Below, one piece after another: positions 46,993-56,021 of a stretch of 64,000 nucleotides of DNA. Both the position numbers and the translations under genes were made by a program. Source of the stretch: JAWKTM01 sp041399085. Lineage in GTDB: Bacteria; Planctomycetota; Planctomycetia; Pirellulales; Pirellulaceae. Location of the stretch: contig JAWKTM010000008.1 in NCBI GenBank assembly GCA_041399085.1, forward strand, positions 138,605-202,604, read 5' to 3'. The first letter of the stretch is position 1. The number at the start of each line of letters is the position of its first letter. Under the pieces are notes generated by a model. That model saw only the letters and a program-made list of their open reading frames with translations. It was not told where the DNA came from and ran no database searches.

Positions 46993-47707
46993 ATGTTCGC
47001 CGCGACTCGCCATCGCCAGCTTAATCGGCTCAACAAGCTAGCGCTATTCGCCTTGGGCTTGCTGGCGTTCAAGACATTCGCCGCCGTTCTGTGGGAATAC
47101 CGTTGGTACTTTCCACCAGATTTTTGAAAGCTCGGCGTTTCTAGTGGGACGCAGAGACCGGCTTCGTTGGTCCCTATCGGTGGCGTTCTACGTGCATTTG
47201 GTCAGCGGGCCGGTAGCAGCAGTCTTGGCTGCTGTGTTGGTTTTCACGGGTTCCGCGATGAGGGTCGCCGATCGCTTGGGCGCTCCATCGAGCCGCTGGG
47301 CGTTGGCAAGTCGTCGTCGTGTTATTCGCGTTGGCGCTGGTGTTGATTATGTCGCCTTTGAGCACTGGCCGGTCCCGTGGCTGGCGTGGGTTTCGCGTCG
47401 CTCGCGATTCTGACCGCCCTCTATGCGGCGATGGCTTTGGCGACGAGCGGCTCAACGCAGGCACTCGGCTCATCGCCATTGGGCGTTGGGGTGTACCGTA
47501 CTGCTTGTGTCGCCGCTGTTGTTGCGAATCGTCGGCGGAGTTTTCGTTACATTGCAAATAGAATCGCCGTGGAGCTACCGAATAAACGCCTGGCTTAGTT
47601 GGCTCATTCCTCTGTTCGTTTACGAAGCGATTGGCAAAGGATGGAATGATGAATTGGAAACCACAAAACGCATCCACACGGTCGACTCGTGCATTCACGC
47701 TGGTTGA
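46993..47707 (+). pseudogene. DUF2306-like membrane protein, multiply frameshifted
   Basis: A 44-codon frame from the ATG at 46993 (RLNKLALFALGLLAFKTFAAVLWEYRWYFPPDF) stops at 47127. Removing one T from gatttttgaaag continues it as ESSAFLVGRRDRLRWSLSVAFYVHLVSGPVAAVL. Later pieces in other frames read VLFALALVLIMSPLST, FASLAILTALYAAMA and HWALGCTVLLVSPLLLRIVGGVF. Together they give a 5-6 helix protein of about 235 residues. The HLVSGPVA turn and the later H-W block resemble DUF2306 proteins, but this match is by eye. The 3' end overlaps the DUF1559 gene start by about 60 bp. Confidence 0.55.
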
Positions 47708-48731
47708 GCTGTTGGTCGTGATCGCTGTAATCGGGCTGTTGATTTTGCTCCTTCTGCCGGCGGTCCGATCCTCGAATGAAGCCGCGCGTCGTTCGAGCTG
47801 CTCGAACAATTTGAAGCAGCTTGCCCTTGCGATTCACAATTTCCACGATCAGCACGGTCATCTGCCGCCAGCGATGGGCGCAGCGGGTGATCGTGCCGCC
47901 GAGTGGTCGGGCGATACAAGCCGACTGAGCGGCTTCGTGTGGTTGCTGCCATACTTCGAACAGCAAGAGCTCTGGGACGAAATCGTCGCCGCTGCGAAGT
48001 CGGATTCACTGGGAGTGCCGCTTCCCGACGACGAAGTGTTCGAACCGTGGCGGCGCCCGATCGATACGCTGCAATGTCCAACTTCTCTTCGGGAATCCAA
48101 TAGCGCCGCGTTCGCCGGCACGAATTACACGTTTTGCATCGGCGATGTGACACGGCAGATTCACCACGCGCCGGTTCAACGCGGCGCGTTCGCCTGTCGC
48201 CTACCCACGCGCATGGACGATATTCGCGACGGGACCACCAACACCGTGGGGCTTGGAGAGATCGGCGCTGCCCAGGATCTGGCGTTGGCTCGGCGTTTCG
48301 CCATCAACCAACCGGCCACGTTGTTGGACCGACCGATCGAATGTCTTGACGTTTGCGACTCGAAACGTCCCTCGCTCTATGCGAAGACAACTCCGTTGAA
48401 TGACCACGTGCGTGGATACCGCTGGGCGGAAGGTGCGGGCGGATACGCGTTGTTCAACACGATCCTGCCGCCAAACAGCCCAAGCTGTGCCGTGGGCGGC
48501 CGCGAAGCAGTCGACGGCGTTTACTCGGTTGGCAGCTCACATCCAGGCGGCGTTCAAGTGGCGATGATGGACGCCTCGGTGCGATTCATTACCGACGATG
48601 TCGACGCGGGCGATCCGAGTCAAACACCGCCGACGCCCGAGCAGCTTAGGGACGAGCATCCGCCCAGTCCGTTCGGTGTCTGGGGATCGCTGGGCACGGC
48701 GGCAGGGGGAGAGAAGCTTCAACTGCCGTAG
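47646..48731 (+). CDS. DUF1559 protein with prepilin-type N-terminus
   Basis: 361 residues from the ATG at 47646 (ATG again at 47649). The N-terminus NASTRSTRAFTLVELLVVIAVIGLLILLLLPAVRSSNEAARR is the prepilin cleavage/methylation segment, followed by the DUF1559 core (CSNNLKQLALAIHNFHDQHGHLPPA, WLLPYFEQQELWDEI, LQCPTSLRESNSAAFAGTNY, RDGTTNTVGLGEI, SSHPGGVQVAMMDASVRFITDDV). All landmark blocks are in one frame, unlike the copy at 1594-2435. Presumed to be exported through a type II secretion or pilus-like machine. The family's role is unknown. Confidence 0.93.
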   Translation: MMNWKPQNASTRSTRAFTLVELLVVIAVIGLLILLLLPAVRSSNEAARRSSCSNNLKQLALAIHNFHDQHGHLPPAMGAAGDRAAEWSGDTSRLSGFVWLLPYFEQQELWDEIVAAAKSDSLGVPLPDDEVFEPWRRPIDTLQCPTSLRESNSAAFAGTNYTFCIGDVTRQIHHAPVQRGAFACRLPTRMDDIRDGTTNTVGLGEIGAAQDLALARRFAINQPATLLDRPIECLDVCDSKRPSLYAKTTPLNDHVRGYRWAEGAGGYALFNTILPPNSPSCAVGGREAVDGVYSVGSSHPGGVQVAMMDASVRFITDDVDAGDPSQTPPTPEQLRDEHPPSPFGVWGSLGTAAGGEKLQLP

Positions 48732-48967
48732 CCAAACTCTTGGCATTGGCGCCGCATCGGAACAGTCAGTGGAAGCCGGCTGAATGCGATTGGTCGCGGA
48801 ACGCTTGGCTCGAGACTGCCCGTCTGCCCAAAGATTGACGAAGCGCTATTCTGGACTGGATACTCAAACATCCTGGCGAATGCCGCGATTTCGTTTCTTG
48901 TTATCCGTCGCGGCCGATCACCGGGAATAAGTCGGCCGCCCTCGCCGCGCAAAGGCACGCTTCTCCC

Positions 48968-50401
48968 ATGTCCGAATGGCTTCCCCACGTCACGGCCGCG
49001 GTCGTTTCGGTATTCGAGCTGCTGGCGCTGCTGACCGCCGTGCACGCCGTGATGCAAAATCGCACGGCCCAAGGCGCTACGGCTTGGGTCATCTCGCTCG
49101 TTACGTTTCCCATCGTCTCATTGCCGCTGTACTGGCTGTTTGGGCGAGGCAAGTTCCAGGGATACGTGAATCTTCGGCGAGCAGGCGACCGGGAGCTGCG
49201 CGAGATCGTTCGCAAGCTGTTGCAGTACGCTCCGCAATTCGTCGTGAAAGCCGGTGGGGCTCGCACGGAATTCGACGCCGTGAATCGGCTCATTTCCATG
49301 CCGTTCACGCGCGCGAACGACGCTCGGTTGCTGATCGACGGCGAAGCGGCGTTCGGAGCGATGTTGGATGCGATTGACCGGGCGAGCGACTACGTGTTGC
49401 TGGAGTTCTTTATTGTTCACGACGACCAATTGGGGCGCGAGTTGGCCAAGCGGTTGCGGGCCGCGGTGGCGCGTGGCGTCCGCGTCTATTTTCTGTACGA
49501 CGAGATCGGCAGCCACTGGATTTCGCGACGGTATCTTCGCGACCTGACACAGGCCGGCGTGACGATCCGGGCGTTCAACACGATTCGCGGTTGGCGTAAA
49601 TGGTTTCAGTTGAACTTTCGCAACCATCGTAAGATCGTGGTGGCCGACGGTCGGTTTGCGTTCGTCGGCGGTTTGAACGTGGGCGACGAATACATGGGTC
49701 GGCTTCGCAAGTTTGGCAATTGGCGTGATACCCATTTGCAGATCGAAGGCCCCGCCGTGCAATGCGTGCAGATGGCTTTCCTCGAAGATTGGTATTGGGC
49801 CACCGGCACCGTGCCCGAGATGAATTGGGAGCCGGTCGAGGCGACGAGCGGCGACATGCGAGTCTTGCCCGTCGCCACCGGACCGGCCGACGACGTGGAA
49901 ACTTGCGGCCTGTTCTTCGTGCAGATGATCAACGCCGCGCGCAAACGAATCTGGATCACCAGCCCATACTTCGTGCCCGATTTGCATGTGATCACGGCGC
50001 TGGTGTTGGCGGCGCTGCGCGGCGTGGAAGTGCGAGTGATGTTGCCCGAAAAGGCCGACCACTTGCTCGTATATCTCTCGGGCTTTTCGTTCATCGAGGA
50101 TGTGGACGAGCAAGGCGTCGACTTCTACCGCTATCAAGACGGCTTCATGCACCAGAAGGTGATGTTGATCGACGACGACGCGGCGGTGATCGGCACGGCG
50201 AATTTCGATAACCGCTCGTTCCGGCTGAATTTTGAGATCTCGATTCTGGTGAACGACCGCGAGTTCGCGTCTTCGGTCGAGCGGATGCTGGAAGCGGACT
50301 TCGAGAAATGCGTGCGAGCCGAAGTCGACGATTTCCAGCGCCGCCCCTTCTGGTTCCGAGTCGCCGTCCGCTTCGCCCGCCTCATGGCCCCGTTGCAGTA
50401 A
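48968..50401 (+). CDS. cls: Cardiolipin synthase
   Basis: 477 residues. Two N-terminal membrane helices (VTAAVVSVFELLALLTAVHAVM; GATAWVISLVTFPIVSLPLYWLFG) precede two phospholipase D domains. The HKD motifs are NHRKIVVADGRFAFVGGLNVGDEY near residue 218 and HQKVMLIDDDAAVIGTANFDNRS near residue 395. This is the ClsA layout: the enzyme joins two phosphatidylglycerol molecules, releasing glycerol, at the inner membrane. The length fits the family. It converges on tyrS with 7 bp between stops. Confidence 0.95.
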   Translation: MSEWLPHVTAAVVSVFELLALLTAVHAVMQNRTAQGATAWVISLVTFPIVSLPLYWLFGRGKFQGYVNLRRAGDRELREIVRKLLQYAPQFVVKAGGARTEFDAVNRLISMPFTRANDARLLIDGEAAFGAMLDAIDRASDYVLLEFFIVHDDQLGRELAKRLRAAVARGVRVYFLYDEIGSHWISRRYLRDLTQAGVTIRAFNTIRGWRKWFQLNFRNHRKIVVADGRFAFVGGLNVGDEYMGRLRKFGNWRDTHLQIEGPAVQCVQMAFLEDWYWATGTVPEMNWEPVEATSGDMRVLPVATGPADDVETCGLFFVQMINAARKRIWITSPYFVPDLHVITALVLAALRGVEVRVMLPEKADHLLVYLSGFSFIEDVDEQGVDFYRYQDGFMHQKVMLIDDDAAVIGTANFDNRSFRLNFEISILVNDREFASSVERMLEADFEKCVRAEVDDFQRRPFWFRVAVRFARLMAPLQ

Positions 50402-50408
50402 CGCCGCG

Positions 50409-51687
50409 CTACACGAACCGCAGCAGCGCGTATCGTTTTTTGCCGCTGCGCAGCACCATCACGGATTCGCTGGCGAGGTCGGTTGTCGAAAGCTGGCGGT
50501 CGGGTGATTCGACTCGGCGGTTGTTCACGTACATACCGCCTTGCTCAATTGCACGACGAGCTTCCCCTTTGCTCTTGGCCAGCCCAGCGACCGTGGCCGC
50601 TTCGACCACGTTCAGGCCATCGCCGCCGAGCCGATCGCGAGCCAGTTGTTGACTGGGCACATCGGCGAAGATCTCCAACAACTGGGCGTCGTTCAAGTCG
50701 GCGATTTCCGCGCCGAAGAAAATCTCCGTCGCGCGCTGAGCCGACTGCAATCCCGACTCGCCGTGAACCAGCGACGTCAGCGACTCGGCCAGTCGCCGCT
50801 GGCTGTCACGCAGATGAGGCTGCTCGGCTCGCGAATGGTCCAGCGACTCGATCTCCTCGCGATCTAGTTCCGTCAGAAAACGCAAGCACTTGCCGGCGTC
50901 TTCGTCCGCCACGTTGATCCAGTATTGGTAGAACTGGTAGGGACTGGTCCGAGCCGCCGACAACCAGATCGCGCCGCGTTCGGTTTTGCCCATCTTCGAG
51001 CCGTCGGCTTTCGTGAGCAGCGGGCAAGTCAACCCGTAAAGTTTGACGCCATGCATCCGCCGCCCAAGATCGATGCCGGCCGTGACGTTGCCCCATTGGT
51101 CGCTGCCGCCGATCTGAAGCTCGCAACCATACTCGCGATTCAAGTAAGCGAAGTCATACGCTTGTAGCAACATGTAGCTGAACTCGGTGTAGCTGAGCCC
51201 CGCTTCAGACTCCAACCGCTTGGCGACGGAATCTTTGCCGAGCATCACATTGACCGGAAAGTTTTTGCCCACGTCACGCAGGAAATCGAGGTAGCTGAAG
51301 CCGCGCATCCAGTCGAAATTGTTCACCAGAACGGCCGAGTCGGACGAGTCGAAATCGAGGAACTGCCGCATCTGGCGTTGCAGCCCGACGACGTTCTCGC
51401 GAAGCTGGTCGACCGACAGCAGATTTCGCTCTTCGCTTTTGCCGCTGGGATCGCCGATCATTCCGGTCGCTCCGCCCACCAAGGCGATCGGCCGATGCCC
51501 GGCTTTCTGAAAACGCCGCAACATCATCAGCGGCAACAGGCTGCCGACGTGCAGGCTGTCGGCCGTCGGATCGAATCCGCAGTAGACCGTGCGTCGTCCG
51601 GTGCGGAGCCATTCCGGCAGAAAAGCGTCGTCGGTCGTTTGATGGATGAGGCCTCGCCAATCGAAGTTCGGCGTGAATGTCGTTCAT
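50409..51687 (-). CDS. tyrS: Tyrosyl-tRNA synthetase (one frameshift near the N-terminus)
   Basis: The start at 51687 gives MNDIHAELR. An extra A near 51660 shifts the frame; removing it restores RGLIHQTTDDAFLPEWLRTGRRTVYCGFDPTADSLHVGSLLPLMMLRRFQKAGHRPIALVGG. The class I signatures are LHVGSL (HIGH-type) and GSKMGKT (KMSKS-type). The tyrosine pocket QIGGSDQWGN is present, and an S4 RNA-binding domain closes the protein (KGEARRAIEQGGMYVNNRRV). About 425 residues. As an essential gene, the frameshift is almost certainly a sequence error. No T-box leader was seen upstream. Confidence 0.93.
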
Positions 51688-51941
51688 GGTCAGCGTGTGC
51701 AATTCGGTTGGAAGGAATCGGCTCGGACGCAGCCGCCGTCAATGGACCGCCGCAGGGCCATTTCCGCAGCGAGCCAAACAGACTAACGATTTCCGCAGGA
51801 CACGGAATTACCGCACGAAGTTGCACGAGCGGCAGCGAAATTTCCCGCAGCAGCCAAACTTGACGCGAGCTATACTGGCTGGTGGACGTCTTGCGGGAAG
51901 CGTCCGACACGTTTCGCGGCAGCCTCGGCGACAACACTCCT

Positions 51942-52460
51942 ATGGCGATCCAACCGGCGCTCGGCATCCTAGAAGTCAACGGCTTCACGCCCGGCATCGT
52001 CGCGCTGGACGCGATGGAGAAGGCCGCCGGCATTCGCGTGCTGCAGGCCGAGCTAAACGACTTCCTGGGCGTCGTGCTGAAGATTCAGGGACCGGTCGAC
52101 TCGGTGCGAACCGCGATCGACGTAGGACACCGGATCGCCGACCAGATGCATGGCGGTCCGCGTTCAACGGTGCTGCCGCGGCCGGACGAGCGAGCTTGGC
52201 CGGCGCTGGAGAGCCGCGTCGAGTTCAACCCGTTGATTCAGCAAGACGTGGTTCATCTTCCCCGCACATCGAATTCACCCGAACAACCTTCCGAGGGCGC
52301 GCCGTGGCCAATAATCCAATCCGTCATTTGCGCTGGGATTCATCGAGACTCAAGGATTCACCGCCGTTTTCGAAGCGATCGATACGGCTTGCAAGGCGGC
52401 CAACGTGGAAGTGCTGGGCAAGGAGAAGCTGGGCGGCGGCTTCGTGACCGTGGTGATTAA
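51942..52460 (+). CDS. Bacterial microcompartment (BMC) shell protein with C-terminal extension
   Basis: From the ATG at 51942: MAIQPALGILEVNGFTPGIVALDAMEKAAGIRVLQAELNDFLGVVLKIQGPVDSVRTAIDVGHRIADQM, one complete BMC domain (residues 4-85). A 30-residue extension follows (AWPALESRVEFNPLIQQDVVHLP). The open frame runs to 52460, but that would overlap the next shell gene by 157 bp; a small indel near 52270 would place the true stop near 52311. BMC proteins form hexameric tiles of proteinaceous organelles. The pair stands without pentamer (EutN/CcmL-type) or enzyme genes. Confidence 0.85.
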   Translation: MAIQPALGILEVNGFTPGIVALDAMEKAAGIRVLQAELNDFLGVVLKIQGPVDSVRTAIDVGHRIADQMHGGPRSTVLPRPDERAWPALESRVEFNPLIQQDVVHLPRTSNSPEQPSEGAPWPIIQSVICAGIHRDSRIHRRFRSDRYGLQGGQRGSAGQGEAGRRLRDRGD

Positions 52461-52590
52461 AGGCGATGTGGCGGCGGTCAATTCCGCGATTGAATCGGGC
52501 AAGGCGAAGGTCGAGGGCTTAGGCAAGCTGATCGCCGCCCATGTGATTCCGCGACCCGGCGAATCGGTAATGGCCCTGCTGCCCAAGTAG
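52304..52590 (+). CDS. BMC-H hexameric shell protein (one frameshift)
   Basis: A GTG at 52304 with a gaggg site begins MANNPIRH. One base missing from a T run near 52331 shifts the frame; the rest reads ALGFIETQGFTAVFEAIDTACKAANVEVLGKEKLGGGFVTVVIKGDVAAVNSAIESGKAKVEGLGKLIAAHVIPRPGESVMALLPK. This is a full canonical BMC-H (about 95 residues), including the lattice-edge Lys in GKEKLG and the C-terminal HVIPRP. It follows the other shell gene on the same strand. Together they could form mixed hexamer sheets; no cargo enzyme is nearby. Confidence 0.87.
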
Positions 52591-52690
52591 CCGTTGCCAA
52601 GCTGCTTCGTAGCGAACCGGTCGCCGAGTTTAGGAAACGGCGCCGTTACCCGGCTCGTCATCATCACTCGGCTTACCAACATCCCAGCGG

Positions 52691-52891
52691 TTACCGCGAC
52701 GGTGCATCCGTCTCGGCATGTTCTTCGTTGTAGCGACGAATGGCTTCGTACACTTCATGCCGATGGATGGGCACGTCGGGCGGCGCTTCGACGCCGATTC
52801 GAACTTTGTCGCCACGGATGTCAACAATGGTGATGACCACGCTGTCGCCAAGCATGATTTGTTGATCGCGTTTTCGTGATAGCACTAACAT
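52691..52891 (-). CDS. csrA: Carbon storage regulator CsrA
   Basis: 66 residues: MLVLSRKRDQQIMLGDSVVITIVDIRGDKVRIGVEAPPDVPIHRHEVYEAIRRYNEE. This is the full CsrA fold with the RNA-contact strand LVLSRKR, the GD and RIGVEAP segments and R44 of HRHEV. CsrA dimers bind GGA motifs in mRNA leaders and alter translation or stability; in many bacteria they govern flagella and carbon storage. No fliW or flagellar gene is adjacent. Confidence 0.95.
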   Translation of the reverse strand: MLVLSRKRDQQIMLGDSVVITIVDIRGDKVRIGVEAPPDVPIHRHEVYEAIRRYNEEHAETDAPSR

Positions 52892-53255
52892 ACGACGTCC
52901 TTTTCGCCTGAATCTGCCGCGAGAACTACGGTATTATCCGGCCGGCGGACAAGCTGCTGATACAACCGCGCTGGCACGTGCGACGTTCCGGGGCTGGCAA
53001 AACCTTGACGGCGCTCGCGTCTCTTTGTCCGCATCGCGCCGTAACCTCGCCGCCGGTCTCGAATTACCGCCAACGTCGCTAAGACGCACCGAACCGCCGG
53101 AAGTTCACCGTACTTCGTCGGAGTCGCGGACTTTTTGCGGAAATTTCAGCCCGATTTGTTCAAGACAATTAGTTTGTCGCACCGAGACGTGCCTGGGGTC
53201 GAGCGAAGCGGCAGCCGGCGCGGAGTCTCCCGACCTCGCCGAAACCACTGACCGC

Positions 53256-53285
53256 AGGTCTCCCGAATCGCGAATCGGGAGACCT
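53256..53285. repeat. Perfect inverted repeat (REP-like hairpin)
   Basis: aggtctcccga and tcgggagacct flank atcgcgaa. No T-run follows, so it is more like a repetitive extragenic palindrome than a terminator. An incomplete relative, gtctcccgacc, lies 30 bp to the left. Confidence 0.7.
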
Positions 53286-53326
53286 TCGGTCGAACCGGCG
53301 TGCGGGGTCGGAACCCGCACAACGCG

Positions 53327-53346
53327 TTAACTTGATGCGTATGGGG
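53327..53346 (+). repeat. 20-bp direct repeat, left copy
   Basis: ttaacttgatgcgtatgggg, identical to 55913-55932. The two copies flank the ABC ATPase, the truncated membrane protein and the IS4-type element. Confidence 0.8.
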
Positions 53347-53376
53347 TCAGGCGAAGCAGCTCAGGCTCCAGCTTGC

Positions 53377-54057
53377 TCAAGCGGACGGGGCCGCGATCAC
53401 TTCGTCCAGCTTGCCCTGACGTAATCGCACGATCCGCTGGCTTTGATCGGCGGCGAAATTGTCGTGAGTCACTAACAGCACGGTGCCGCCGGCTGAATGG
53501 AACTCGCGCAGCATGTCGAGCAAGGGGTACCGGCGTTTTCCGGATCGAGGTTGCCAGTCGGCTCGTCGGCCAACAGCAACCGGGGCTGGTTCAACAAGGC
53601 TCGTGCCATCGCCACGCGTTGACGTTCACCGGCACTCAATTGCGACGGGCGATGCGAGCGGCGATCGCTTAAGCCGAATCGTTCGATCAACCGGTCGGCT
53701 CGCTCGCGCACGGCGTCATCCGCATGGGAAGCGGCCAGCAAGATGTTGTCCACGATCGACAGATACGGCAGCAAGTGGAACATCTGGAAAACGAAACCGA
53801 TGTGCGTTTCCCGAAACTTGGCTCGTTGCGACGAACCGAGCGACGAAACAGGCTGGCCGGCCACGATCACTTGGCCGCTGGTCGGCAACGTCAGTCCGCC
53901 AATCAGCGATAACAGCGTCGACTTGCCCGAACCGCTGGGCCCACGCACGGCAACGAACTCGCCCGCGTCGACCGACAGCGACAGCCCGTCCAGCGGCTCG
54001 CACCTCGCCCTGCTCGGACGGATAGGTTTTGTAACGTCTCGCAGTTCGATCTGATTT
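53377..54057 (-). CDS. ABC transporter ATP-binding protein, LolD/MacB type (frameshifts at both ends)
   Basis: The central part reads AVRGPSGSGKSTLLSLIGGLTLPTSGQVIVAGQ (Walker A), HIGFVFQMFHLLPYLSIVDNILLAA (Q-loop), LSAGERQRVAMARALLNQPRLLLADEPTGNLDPENAG (signature and Walker B). The frame breaks near 53527, after which LLDMLREFHSAGGTVLLVTHDNFAADQSQRIVRL (H-loop) continues to a stop at 53377. At the N-terminus IELRDVTK is followed by breaks near 54025 and 53985; one A missing from a run of A explains the first. The FQMFHLLPYL segment is typical of LolD/MacB ATPases, which drive lipoprotein release or efflux. The permease is not in the window. Confidence 0.85.
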
Positions 54058-54062
54058 CTACG

Positions 54063-54470
54063 CTATTTTGATCGCACGACAACCAGCGTGACGACCGCCA
54101 AGGCCACCAGCCCGACGAGCACGCCGATGGCCAGCGCCGGACCGTAGTCGACGGTATAAACCGGTACGGGGACGGTGTAGCTTGTCGGAGCGCCGGCGCC
54201 GGAACCGTTGACGGTCGACGTACTGGCCGACGCCGACTCGCTTGCGGAAGCGTCCGGTTGGGTTTCGGATACCGAATCGGAAGCTGCGGATGTTTCGGAG
54301 GACGCGGTTTCGGGATTCAGCGGGGCGTTGTCCGTTTCCTCGCTCGGCTTGTTTGGCTCAACGTCAGTCGCGTTCTCAGCCAACATCTTTTCAGGAGCGG
54401 CCGTGGGAATGACCAGCGTCGAGAACAGCGCGTCGTCGCCGAACTGAGCTTCGTTCCTTCCTCGGCACAA
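54063..54470 (-). CDS. C-terminal fragment of a membrane-anchored protein, cut at the IS element
   Basis: The readable part (GDDALFSTLVIPTAAPEKML ... TSTVNGSGAGAPTSYTVPV) is a Ser/Thr/Glu-rich linker. It is followed by one transmembrane helix (ALAIGVLVGLVALAVVTLVVV) and a short basic tail, RSK. This is the anchor end of an extracytoplasmic protein. The expected globular N-terminal domain is absent: transposon sequence begins about 54480, and the other side of the element shows no matching coding sequence. The apparent start at 54470 is probably not a natural one. It lies directly upstream of the ABC ATPase. Confidence 0.65.
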   Translation of the reverse strand: MCRGRNEAQFGDDALFSTLVIPTAAPEKMLAENATDVEPNKPSEETDNAPLNPETASSETSAASDSVSETQPDASASESASASTSTVNGSGAGAPTSYTVPVPVYTVDYGPALAIGVLVGLVALAVVTLVVVRSK

Positions 54471-55828
54471 TAACTGGTAGAGACATCAAAGGTGTAGTCC
54501 AGAAGCTCGGGATTTCTCAATAGTTCAATGGTTCCTGGATGTTTCTTGTGGTGATTGCGTTTGCATCCGGCTCGCGCCATGTGGCAATAGCGTGCGAGAA
54601 GCAGGTGCAAGTCTCCGTCGGAAGAAAGTGCAATGGCAAAATCCTTGGCGAATTGGCTGGCCAACTTCGCGACTTTGTCGAAACTCAGGTAAAGTGCCCC
54701 AGACCAAGCGGCGCCGACGGTCAACCAATGCTGAAGCAAGGCCGCACAGAAACGAGCCCACAGACGCGCCATCTTGATGACATCGTTGCGACCGTCGAGC
54801 TCATCAATCTGGCCAATCGATTTCCAACGTTTGAAAAGCAACTCGATTTGCCAGCGAGCTCGATACAGAACAACGGCTTCTTTCACGCTGAGTTGATCTT
54901 CGGGAAGGTTCGTGATAAACAGCTCCCAATCACAAGCAGCCAGCGCCGCCGAGGTTGGCAATCGACCGGACTTACTGCGTGTTTTCTCGATCAACTTTTG
55001 ACGACGCCGGTTGGCGATTTCTTCGGGGACTCGAAACGCGATCAGTCGACACGGCAAGCGAGCTTCGGCTCCGACCTCGATCCACTGATCCACGACCGCT
55101 TCCCAATGAGCCAGTTCCGTTCGCGAAGTGAGCCAAGCCACCACGTCGTGCTTCACGCCCTCGGCATGGATTTTGGTCGTAGCGGGAAGGCGGCTCAGGA
55201 AAAAAGCCTGGGCTTGGACGATCGCCGCAAACACACCGAGATGAAAGTATCCCAAGTCCGTGATGCGTAGCGAACCGGCAAGTGGCATGACGTGCTGGCG
55301 ATCACTGGCTCCGTCGGAAGCGCGTCCTGGTTCGACTTGCACGCAGGCAAGTGTTCCGTCGCGAAGATTCAACTCGGTTTGCAGCTTTAACGCCGACTTG
55401 CCGCCTTCGTAACTTCCGCCACAACCGCGAAAGTGTTCTTCCTGACTGTCGGGCAACGCAATCACACTGCTATCGATCACCTTGACTTCGGTGAAACGTT
55501 CTAAAAGGGGAGCCAAAGCCGTATCCGAAGCAATGATTTGTTTGGTTATTCGTTCAAACAATTGCTTGAAGAACTCGACCAGTCTTGGGCTGTAGCGTTG
55601 GTCCACGGCTTGGTGAGAAACGTCGATGCCGCTGGCTGCCGCCATCGTGGCGATGTCCTCACTGTCGGCTTTGGGGTTCTGCAACAATGCCAGCACAAAG
55701 GCTTGAGCCAACCCCTGCGGCGTAAATTTTCTTCTCCGCTGAATGACTCCCGACGCTTCGTTCGCCTCGTCCGCACACGCCCCAAATACCTCCTGCAAAG
55801 CCACGGCAATCCTTGCTATCATACCCAC
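54317..55828 (-). CDS. IS4-family transposase
   Basis: Starts at 55828: MGMIARIAVALQEVFGACADEANEASGVIQRRRKFTPQGLAQAFVL. The DDE catalytic core is visible: VKVIDSSVIALPD (first Asp), SLRITDLGYFHLGVFAAI (second Asp) and the IS4 Y-(2)-R-(3)-E-(6)-K motif in YRARWQIELLFKRWKS. The family sequence ends around NPELLDYTFD near 54490. The frame then runs on to 54317 into host sequence (EEGTKLSSATTRCS), so the last about 55 residues are fused flank, not transposase. Probably active or recently active, since the catalytic part is intact. Confidence 0.9.
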   Translation of the reverse strand: MGMIARIAVALQEVFGACADEANEASGVIQRRRKFTPQGLAQAFVLALLQNPKADSEDIATMAAASGIDVSHQAVDQRYSPRLVEFFKQLFERITKQIIASDTALAPLLERFTEVKVIDSSVIALPDSQEEHFRGCGGSYEGGKSALKLQTELNLRDGTLACVQVEPGRASDGASDRQHVMPLAGSLRITDLGYFHLGVFAAIVQAQAFFLSRLPATTKIHAEGVKHDVVAWLTSRTELAHWEAVVDQWIEVGAEARLPCRLIAFRVPEEIANRRRQKLIEKTRSKSGRLPTSAALAACDWELFITNLPEDQLSVKEAVVLYRARWQIELLFKRWKSIGQIDELDGRNDVIKMARLWARFCAALLQHWLTVGAAWSGALYLSFDKVAKLASQFAKDFAIALSSDGDLHLLLARYCHMARAGCKRNHHKKHPGTIELLRNPELLDYTFDVSTSYCAEEGTKLSSATTRCSRRWSFPRPLLKRCWLRTRLTLSQTSRARKRTTPR

Positions 55829-55912
55829 GCGGAAGCTCCTTCTCCCAGAGTTGTTTCAATGCACAAACTTCAATTCTGGCGGAGCTTCCGCTTTTCTCGT
55901 ATAGCAATCTCC
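54480..55912 (-). mobile_element. IS4-type insertion sequence (ends approximate)
   Basis: The transposase defines the element. The right end is placed just before the dispersed 20-bp repeat at 55913. The left end is placed where transposase family similarity stops and the host Ser/Thr-rich protein begins. Convincing terminal inverted repeats could not be fixed by eye; both edges contain gagcttc but in direct orientation. An 11-bp inverted repeat (gcggaagctcc with ggagcttccgc) lies inside, between 55827 and 55890. Confidence 0.65.
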
Positions 55913-55932
55913 TTAACTTGATGCGTATGGGG
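55913..55932 (+). repeat. 20-bp direct repeat, right copy
   Basis: ttaacttgatgcgtatgggg, identical to 53327-53346. It continues into ctcgctacgctcgaccccag, the opposite-strand form of the dispersed repeat at 32664 and 53184. Confidence 0.8.
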
Positions 55933-56021
55933 CTCGCTACGCTCGACCCCAGGCACGTCAGGTTCAGGCGCGTCACGTCCAGGCACGTCAGGTCTTCCAG
56001 ACAATCGCCAACGGACGACTC

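Larger units (their letters stand above)
52892..53376. other. Non-coding stretch with palindromic repeats
   Basis: 485 bp without a supported gene. It holds a dispersed repeat copy (gacgtgcctggggtcgagcg at 53184), a perfect 11-bp hairpin at 53256-53285 (aggtctcccga with tcgggagacct), and the 20-bp element ttaacttgatgcgtatgggg at 53327-53346 that recurs at 55913. The csrA promoter must lie at its left side. Confidence 0.6.
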
